Source: Peribacillus muralis
Lineage (GTDB): Bacteria > Bacillota > Bacilli > Bacillales > DSM-1321
Length of the DNA: 50,851 nt
Direction of reading: 5' to 3'
NCBI RefSeq assembly: GCF_001439925.1
Contig: NZ_LMBV01000001.1
Span: forward strand, 442,443 to 493,293
Part shown: positions 45,969 through 50,851 of the stretch, piece by piece
Position numbering within the stretch: the stretch's first letter is position 1
How the letters are laid out: the number at the start of each line of letters is the position of its first letter
The notes under the pieces: model-generated
What the model was told of the DNA's origin: nothing
Database searches by the model: none
Seen by the model: only the letters and a program-made list of their open reading frames with translations
Program-made: the position numbers and the translations under genes

Positions 45969-46109
45969 ACAATACTATAATATAGGGGAGGCTATAACGT
46001 TTATAACGATATACTTCTCCTTCTTTTTTATCGTTGTTTATTTATTATCAATATTGTATTTCTATATAGTCTTTATAGTAATTAATGATTAATCAAATGG
46101 AGGAACAAG

Positions 46110-47204
46110 ATGGTTATAGTAAGAGAGGTTGTTATACCTTCTGGGGAAAAAAGGTGGATAGTGTTAGCTAATGAAATTGAGCCAGTCATTCCAATAATGA
46201 AATATATAAAGTACCTTGATAGTCTAGGAAAGGCTCCTAATACACTCAAATCCTACTGTTATCATTTAAAGCTTTACTGGGAATTTCTACTTAGTCACAA
46301 TAAGAGCTATAAAGAAGTTGATCTTAATTTACTAGCAAGTTTTATAGGTTGGTTGAGGATGCCGCAACAAAATGGAAAAGTTAAATACCTTTATGGGGAA
46401 AAAGCGAAAAGACGTGAGCGATCTATAAATATAATTGTTAGCTGTGTTATCAATTTTTATGATTATTTAATGAGATTAGATGGCTTCGAGAAAGATCTTA
46501 AAACTAAAGTAATGAAAGAAATAAAGGTACATAAGCACTCTTATAAATCTTTTCTGAATCACATTTCGGATAAGCAGTTACAAATAATGAACGTATTAAA
46601 AGTTAAAGAACCTAGAAGAAAAATTAAAACTGTAACCGAGGAACAGATAACACAGATTCAAAAAGCGTGTAAGACCATTAGGGACCAATTAATTATTAGA
46701 ATAATGTACGAAGGGGGTCTAAGAGCAAGCGAAGTAATAAATTTATGGATAGAAGATTTTAATATTAATGATCATAGTGTTCTTGTTAGAAAATCTAAAA
46801 CTGTAGCCGGAGAAAACCGTAAGGTTTATGTTTCTAAGGAGACAATGAATGTTTTCCAAGATTATATAATTGATTATCATACTGATGAGGTAGATACAAA
46901 TTTTGTTTTTTTTAACTTATCAGGCAAAAATAAAGGAAAACCAATACAATATTGGACAATTCAATCCTTAATGCGAAGAATAGGGAAAAAGACTGGTATT
47001 GACTTTTCAGCCCATATGCTTCGTCATACATGTGCAACTAACTTACATGAGCATGGAATGGATGCTTCATCTATTCAAAAGTTTTTAGGACATGCTTATG
47101 TTCAGACAACTATGCAAATGTATGTTCATCCTTCAGATGAGACTATTCGAAAACATTGGGAAAGTGCAATAAAAAAACAAACAGGAGACTTATATGACAA
47201 CTAA
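46110..47204 (+). CDS. tnpA: Transposase A, tyrosine recombinase
   Basis: Tn554-type site-specific recombinase that cuts and joins the transposon ends. 364 residues. N-terminal SAM-like core-binding domain (about 25-125), then the tyrosine recombinase catalytic domain with the conserved Arg205 (GGLRASEV), His302-xx-Arg305 (HMLRH), His328 (LGHAYVQTT) and the nucleophile Tyr338 (MQMY). All five catalytic residues are intact. GGAGG at about 46100 places the ATG at 46110. Overlaps tnpB by 11 bases. Confidence 0.9.
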   Translation: MVIVREVVIPSGEKRWIVLANEIEPVIPIMKYIKYLDSLGKAPNTLKSYCYHLKLYWEFLLSHNKSYKEVDLNLLASFIGWLRMPQQNGKVKYLYGEKAKRRERSINIIVSCVINFYDYLMRLDGFEKDLKTKVMKEIKVHKHSYKSFLNHISDKQLQIMNVLKVKEPRRKIKTVTEEQITQIQKACKTIRDQLIIRIMYEGGLRASEVINLWIEDFNINDHSVLVRKSKTVAGENRKVYVSKETMNVFQDYIIDYHTDEVDTNFVFFNLSGKNKGKPIQYWTIQSLMRRIGKKTGIDFSAHMLRHTCATNLHEHGMDASSIQKFLGHAYVQTTMQMYVHPSDETIRKHWESAIKKQTGDLYDN

Positions 47205-49200
47205 TGTAGTAACATTACTAAATTCTAATAGCATCATAGATCCTAATTTAACGGACTATTGGGCAGCTGACATTTGGGAAGTGAAAGACTTTCCATATCC
47301 TGATAAACTCGGACGCGGTGTAGGTAAAGCAAAATTTGATTTTACGGTAATTCAAAATTCAAGCATTAGGCACCAAATGAAATACTATTCGTATTATGGT
47401 TTGTCTCATGAGTATTGGCTTCTTTCCTCTTACAGCAATGGTACATACAATTATTTACTTTGGGTTTGGAAATTCATCTCCTCATACCATAAAGATATCC
47501 AATCGATAACAGAAATGCCGTATCAAGAGTCCTTTCAAAAATATAAACAATTTCTAATTGAGAACAACAAACCTTTAAAAGGAAGTAGCAGAAATTGTAT
47601 TTCGAAGTACATAGGTGTTTATAATGAGTTTTATAAATTTTGGACAGATTTTTATGATGATCGACCTGAATATAAAAAAGATTGTTGGAATGTTGAAAAG
47701 TTAGGCATTGAATTTAATATGTCTAGAAGAGATAAACATATAAATTTTGAGAATATTCCGCCTATATTCCGAGAACTGGTCAAAGAGTATATGTATCAAA
47801 CCCTTCTTGTTCAGCAGTTAATTACTTACTCAACAGCAACAAATATTATGAAAAAAATGTACTTATTTTTTGACTTTATTGTTGAAGATCACCCAACTTG
47901 GGAAGATTTACGCAATTTGTCCCGAATGGATATCGAACGGTTTCTCTTGTATGTCAGAAATATTGAGATGGGTGGCAGGAGTTACACAAAAAATCGGAAA
48001 CCAAGTAATAGACACATTTTAGAATGTATTTCTAATGTTAAAAGGTTAATTGAATATATGCAGAGATACGAATGGGAAGAAGCACCGACAATACCGGTCA
48101 AACTATTGATTTTTCCGGAAGATATGCCTAAAAGAAAGTTTATTCGTTATAGTGACCATATTAAACATGTACCAGATGAAATTTGGGAACAAGTACAACA
48201 ATATTTACACCTTCTTGAACCGGAAATTGCAAGATTAATTATTATTTTAGAGGCTAGTGGCTTCCGTGTCTCAGATGTATGTCAATTAAATTATGATTGT
48301 CTAATTTGCAAAAGTGATGGCTGGTGGTTAATAGGTGATCAACGCAAAGTTAGGCATGAAAAGCATACTGTTCCTATATCTGAGGAAATCGTAACTATTA
48401 TAAAAATGCAGCAAGAGTATGTACTTTCGCGTTCTCAAGAGGACGATAATCCTAACAGGTTTTTGTTTCCTGTGCTATCCGGTAGAAATAAAGGTAAAGT
48501 TGTATCACAGAAAATAGTGAGCAATGCCCTTAATCGGTTGGCACAGAAGATGAACATATTAGACAAGGATGGCTCTATTTATCATTTTAAAAACCATGCC
48601 TTTCGGCACCGATATGGCGTAACCTTAATAAATAATGGAATGAATATCCTCCACGTACAAAAATTAATGGCACATACAAGCCCTGAGATGACTCTAACTT
48701 ACGCTAGAATACTAGATAACACCCTCCGTAAGGAATGGGAAAAAGTCGAAAATGCAGTTCGTTTAAATCCTTATGGAGAGGTTATACATGCAGATTTAAG
48801 TGAACAAGTTGAAGAAAATGGTCTTGAGTTAGAATGGATACGTCATAATATGGATTCCGTAAGACTAGACCATGGTTTTTGTATAAAAAGTCCGAAACTT
48901 AATTGTGATTTTTTAGAACAAACATTGGAACCACCTTGTATAAAGAATAATTGTCGAAGCTTTCATGTAGATCAAACGTTTTTAGATTATTACAATAGTC
49001 AAATCTTAAAAATGGAATCGGATATAGAATTATATAAAAAAAGTGGACGTTATCGCTCTATTGAATTAATAGAGCCAAAAATAAGTAAATACAAGGAGAT
49101 ACGTGACTCAATATCTGAGGGTACTGAAATCTTGGGACTATCAAAAGAGAGAAGAGAATATATAGGCTCTGAACGTAAAAAAGGAGGACCACATGGCTAA
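47194..49200 (+). CDS. tnpB: Transposase B, tyrosine recombinase with Cys-rich C-terminal region
   Basis: Second recombinase of the Tn554-type set, acting together with TnpA. 668 residues. Large N-terminal region (1-310) with no signature I know, then the catalytic domain: Arg358 (SGFRVSDV), His468-xx-Arg471 (AFRHRYG; listed as HAFR), His494 (MAHTSPEM) and Tyr503 (LTYARIL), all present. The C-terminal 110 residues hold a Cys/His cluster (C563, C571, C582, C587, H591) that may bind zinc, then a helical tail. Overlaps tnpA by 11 bases and tnpC by 8 bases, so translational coupling is likely. Confidence 0.88.
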   Translation: MTTNVVTLLNSNSIIDPNLTDYWAADIWEVKDFPYPDKLGRGVGKAKFDFTVIQNSSIRHQMKYYSYYGLSHEYWLLSSYSNGTYNYLLWVWKFISSYHKDIQSITEMPYQESFQKYKQFLIENNKPLKGSSRNCISKYIGVYNEFYKFWTDFYDDRPEYKKDCWNVEKLGIEFNMSRRDKHINFENIPPIFRELVKEYMYQTLLVQQLITYSTATNIMKKMYLFFDFIVEDHPTWEDLRNLSRMDIERFLLYVRNIEMGGRSYTKNRKPSNRHILECISNVKRLIEYMQRYEWEEAPTIPVKLLIFPEDMPKRKFIRYSDHIKHVPDEIWEQVQQYLHLLEPEIARLIIILEASGFRVSDVCQLNYDCLICKSDGWWLIGDQRKVRHEKHTVPISEEIVTIIKMQQEYVLSRSQEDDNPNRFLFPVLSGRNKGKVVSQKIVSNALNRLAQKMNILDKDGSIYHFKNHAFRHRYGVTLINNGMNILHVQKLMAHTSPEMTLTYARILDNTLRKEWEKVENAVRLNPYGEVIHADLSEQVEENGLELEWIRHNMDSVRLDHGFCIKSPKLNCDFLEQTLEPPCIKNNCRSFHVDQTFLDYYNSQILKMESDIELYKKSGRYRSIELIEPKISKYKEIRDSISEGTEILGLSKERREYIGSERKKGGPHG

Positions 49201-49597
49201 TGTAAATCCAAATACTCAAGGACTAAAAACATACGCATTACAGAAGAAAATAATTACGAAGGAACGTGTGGATGAAGCTCTAAAAAAAATGTATAAAGAG
49301 AACGTGAGAATTAACTTTAATTCAGTTTCAAAGGTGGCCAAAGTGTCAAAAGCATTTCTTTATAAAGAATTAGAGTATCGCAATAAAATTGAATCATTTC
49401 GAAAAGAACAGGAAGGAATTAAGTCTCTAAACCATTATAAGAAAAGTGTCTCGGAAACATCGAAAGATGTCATTATTGAGGCATTAAAGAATAAAATAAG
49501 TGAATTAAATCAAAAGATCCGGGAATTGGAACTTGAAAACAAACAACTAAAAGAAACACGTAAAGTTGAGCTAGGGAATATTTATGACAAGATATAG
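49193..49597 (+). CDS. tnpC: Transposition accessory protein TnpC
   Basis: 134-residue basic protein. In Tn554, TnpC influences orientation and efficiency of transposition. N-terminal helix-turn-helix-like segment (ERVDEALKKMYKENVRINF, then NSVSKVAKVSKAFLYKE; about 20-60) of the type seen in TnpC-like proteins, followed by a long coiled coil (about 88-125; EALKNKISELNQKIRELELE). Start overlaps the tnpB stop by 8 bases; AAAGGAGGACC is the site. A terminator follows at 49648. Confidence 0.85.
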   Translation: MANVNPNTQGLKTYALQKKIITKERVDEALKKMYKENVRINFNSVSKVAKVSKAFLYKELEYRNKIESFRKEQEGIKSLNHYKKSVSETSKDVIIEALKNKISELNQKIRELELENKQLKETRKVELGNIYDKI

Positions 49598-49647
49598 TTA
49601 GGGATAGCATTCCAACTCAAAATATTTGTTTAAAAAGTCAAAAAAAT

Positions 49648-49692
49648 AAAGGGCGATACATATTAGACATGGATAATATGTATTGCCCTTTT
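49648..49692 (+). terminator. Terminator after tnpC
   Basis: AAGGGCGATACATATTA pairs with TAATATGTATTGCCCTT with one GU pair, followed by T. Confidence 0.9.
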
Positions 49693-49879
49693 ACTTCTTG
49701 TTCAACAATCGAGCGAACCCCCAACCCTTGGGGGCTCGCTCGGCACGTGCCATTCCATTCGGTTTGGAAGACCGTCAAACCAAATGAATTTGGGTAAGCT
49801 TCTTGGAGAGATAAGGTATCAATTCCTTAATCGGTCAGACATTTACCATTGACACCCGCCATGTTTGGTTGTTCTCCCT

Positions 49880-49917
49880 GGGGTAGCGTCAGGAAAATGC
49901 GGATTTACAACGCTAAG
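49880..49917 (+). repeat. 38-bp terminal inverted repeat of a Tn3-family transposon (Tn1546-type)
   Basis: Exactly 38 bp, beginning GGGGTAGCGTCAGG and ending TTTACAACGCTAAG; these are the hallmarks of Tn3-family ends (GGGG outer, ACGCTAAG inner). From memory it closely resembles the ends of Tn1546. GGGG marks the outside, so the element body lies to the right, and the matching inverted copy should be found past the window's right end. The five bases before (49875-49879, TCCCT) would be the target duplication. Confidence 0.75.
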
Positions 49918-49934
49918 GAAATGTCACCTATTTA

Positions 49935-49970
49935 AAAAGCCGATTTCCATCTCAAGGAATCGACTTTTTT
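49935..49970. terminator. Terminator-like hairpin right of the Tn3-type repeat
   Basis: AAAAAGCCGATTTCC pairs imperfectly with GGAATCGACTTTTTT, T run on the plus side. No plus-strand gene precedes it within the Tn3-like element. Confidence 0.6.
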
Positions 49971-49983
49971 AGTTATTCTTATT

Positions 49984-50005
49984 CAACTAACGCACTCGTT
50001 AGTTG
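49984..50005. repeat. Palindrome CTAACG...CGTTAG, copy 1
   Basis: CAACTAACG-CACT-CGTTAGTTG: nine-base perfect arms with four-base loop. It lies 12 bases past the stop codon of the minus-strand gene. A second copy of the core occurs at 50626-50641. Confidence 0.75.
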
Positions 50006-50016
50006 ATTAAGGATCA

Positions 50017-50454
50017 CTATTTTTCATTTATTAGTATTCCGCCTTTTGACTGATAAACTCTCAATAACTTTCCTTGTTCAGTTTGTGAATAATACTCCAC
50101 TTCACAGTAGTAGTTTCCTTCTTCTACACCCTGATAATTCTTAGGAAACATAATGCTATGTTTTCCAAAGTTCGCCTCTGTATGTCCCCCTCTTGTAATA
50201 TCGAATATGACGATCTCACAATCCCCTTTATATTGTTTCGTCTTATCAGCTAAAACGTTAGGAAGGTCTAACAAAGAATAAACAAACAGGAATCCTGATA
50301 GGAGAAATAAAAAGGCGACTCCAAGAATGTCCTTGATCGGTATCTTATATGAATCTCCGTTTTTCTTTTTCAATTTATAAAAATGCCAAAAATAAGCCGA
50401 CATCCCCACAAGCATTACAAATGACAAGATTAGTAAAGAGAAATACTGTGCCAA
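50017..50454 (-). CDS. Membrane protein of unknown function (transposon cargo)
   Basis: 145 residues. Two hydrophobic helices: about 5-26 (FSLLILSFVMLVGMSAYFWHF) and about 47-65 (VAFLFLLSGFLFVYSLL), separated by a basic loop (KLKKKNGDSYK), then an extracellular or cytoplasmic C-terminal domain of about 75 residues rich in aromatic and charged residues (IVIFDITRGGHTEANFGK, YYCEVEYYSQTEQGK). No function recognised. AGGAAATTGGCACAATG is upstream of the start, a plausible site. It lies inside the Tn3-like element to the right of the repeat. Confidence 0.6.
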   Translation of the reverse strand: MAQYFSLLILSFVMLVGMSAYFWHFYKLKKKNGDSYKIPIKDILGVAFLFLLSGFLFVYSLLDLPNVLADKTKQYKGDCEIVIFDITRGGHTEANFGKHSIMFPKNYQGVEEGNYYCEVEYYSQTEQGKLLRVYQSKGGILINEK

Positions 50455-50625
50455 TTTCCTTCAATTCCTTTTTTATAGTTTCTTCTTATACGTTTCCCGA
50501 ATCAATGATGTTTCAATTCACTTGTTGCTAAATTAACCCAAAAAGGAATAAAACCCTATGGAACTATACTGCCCCTTTAGTTCATTAAGCAAAAAGGCCA
50601 CCAAATGGCAGCCATTGTTCTCAAG

Positions 50626-50641
50626 CTAACGCACCCGTTAG
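50626..50641. repeat. Palindrome CTAACG...CGTTAG, copy 2
   Basis: CTAACG-CACC-CGTTAG, same core and nearly the same loop as the copy at 49984-50005. The two copies bracket the unknown membrane protein gene. Confidence 0.7.
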
Positions 50642-50775
50642 TTTAAGTACAATTCTTCACAATCTTGCTTAATGAATAGGCTCTTTTAAATTTTAATGTT
50701 GTTAATTGAATAAAAAAGTACAACCTTTCACTATCTTTGATATAAAAAAAAAAAAATTATCTTTATCAGTAATGA

Positions 50776-50851
50776 TTACACCAAACTTAGTTTTTCAATT
50801 GCCTGCTTTTCATCTGGAAAGAAAAATATATCCTTCCCTTTATTACTCTCA
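50776..50851 (-). CDS. Possible C-terminal end of a minus-strand gene (partial)
   Basis: The minus strand is open from the window edge for 25 codons (ESNKGKDIFFFPDEKQAIE, then KLSLV) to a stop at 50776-50778. The composition is protein-like and the stretch lies just beyond the hairpin that could terminate it, but the fragment is too short to identify. Confidence 0.3.
   Translation of the reverse strand, partial: ESNKGKDIFFFPDEKQAIEKLSLV

Larger units (their letters stand above)
45966..49879 (+). mobile_element. Tn554-family transposon (left end to near its right part)
   Basis: Contains the Tn554-type triad tnpA-tnpB-tnpC in one coupled operon, whose sizes (364, 668 and 134 residues) are close to those of Tn554 (361, 630, 125). 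The left boundary is deduced from the interrupted YolD-like gene (45966). GC content falls sharply here. The right boundary is uncertain: the 38-bp Tn3-type repeat begins at 49880, so the listed end is only the limit of sequence I can attribute to it. A repeated motif TATAACG (45993-45999, 46002-46008) close to the left end may be a recombinase binding site. Confidence 0.8.
49598..50016. other. Non-coding region of 419 bases with several strong hairpins and a Tn3-type repeat
   Basis: Between tnpC and the minus-strand gene. Contents in order: tnpC terminator (49648-49692), a GC-rich hairpin (49710-49742), a second hairpin about ATTCGGTTTGG to CCAAATGAAT (49754-49788), the 38-bp Tn3-type terminal repeat (49880-49917), a terminator-like hairpin (49935-49970) and a palindrome (49984-50005). 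No reading frame is convincing. Confidence 0.6.
50455..50851. other. AT-rich region at right edge with palindrome copy 2 and a hairpin
   Basis: No complete gene. A hairpin GGCTGCC...GGTGGCC (about 50596-50616) with T on the minus side may end a minus-strand transcript from beyond the edge. The palindrome core is at 50626-50641. A 12-A run lies at 50745-50757. The last 76 bases are open on the minus strand (next entry). Confidence 0.5.

Noticed and set aside
49700..49880. CRISPR array or tRNA in the GC-rich hairpin region
   Set aside because: Stems are single, no repeat-spacer pattern, no cloverleaf; only hairpins visible.

Overview
This window looks like chromosome from an endospore-forming Bacillaceae, most likely Bacillus sensu lato; Peribacillus is my guess from overall protein flavour and is not proven. 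The left edge is the C-terminal part of Spo0A. The gene order then follows the Bacillus subtilis spo0A-bkd-yqi-yqj-zwf-rnz-proC-yqjW neighbourhood with local losses and gains. Base composition, codon use and strong AGGAGG-type ribosome sites are typical of the group until about 45.97 kb.

Region 1 (0-5.7 kb): spo0A (partial), a FapA/DUF342 protein, a glycerophosphodiester phosphodiesterase, a small DUF2627 membrane protein and the sigma-54 activator BkdR. Region 2 (5.7-17.6 kb): a sigma-54 (-24/-12) promoter and two candidate activator sites precede bcd-lpdV-bkdAA-bkdAB-bkdB, which degrade branched-chain amino acids. The ptb and buk genes of the B. subtilis operon are absent. Next comes mutA-mutB-meaB (methylmalonyl-CoA mutase and its G-protein chaperone). 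With mce and the acyl-CoA carboxylase subunit near 24 kb, the window holds most of a route from Val/Ile via propionyl-CoA and methylmalonyl-CoA to succinyl-CoA.

Region 3 (17.7-30.3 kb): bacilliredoxin BrxB, an uncharacterised conserved protein, the amino-acid ABC transporter artPQR, a FUSC-type exporter, an L,D-transpeptidase, a 31-residue Prli42 miniprotein, mce, a carboxyltransferase, a PepT-like M20 peptidase, DNA polymerase IV and 6-phosphogluconate dehydrogenase. Region 4 (30.7-45.9 kb): a small membrane protein, zwf, rnz, a squalene/phytoene-synthase-like protein, a TrpXYZ-type ABC transporter, RacA, a VOC protein, proC behind a proline-type T-box leader, a metallo-beta-lactamase-fold hydrolase, a short-chain dehydrogenase, a truncated effector-binding protein, a DUF3221 lipoprotein, an NlpC/P60 cell-wall hydrolase and a UvrX/YqjW-type Y-family polymerase with two LexA-like boxes.

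Region 5 (45.97 kb to the end) is AT-rich foreign DNA. A Tn554-family transposon (tnpA-tnpB-tnpC) interrupts a YolD-like gene eight codons after its start. Beyond tnpC lies a 38-bp sequence that I recognise as a Tn3-family (Tn1546-type) terminal inverted repeat, which points to a second, adjacent or nested, element whose interior runs off the right edge. It carries an unknown two-helix membrane protein between two copies of a small palindrome. The missing remainder of the YolD-like gene and the right ends of the elements are not in the window. I see no tRNA, rRNA or CRISPR array.
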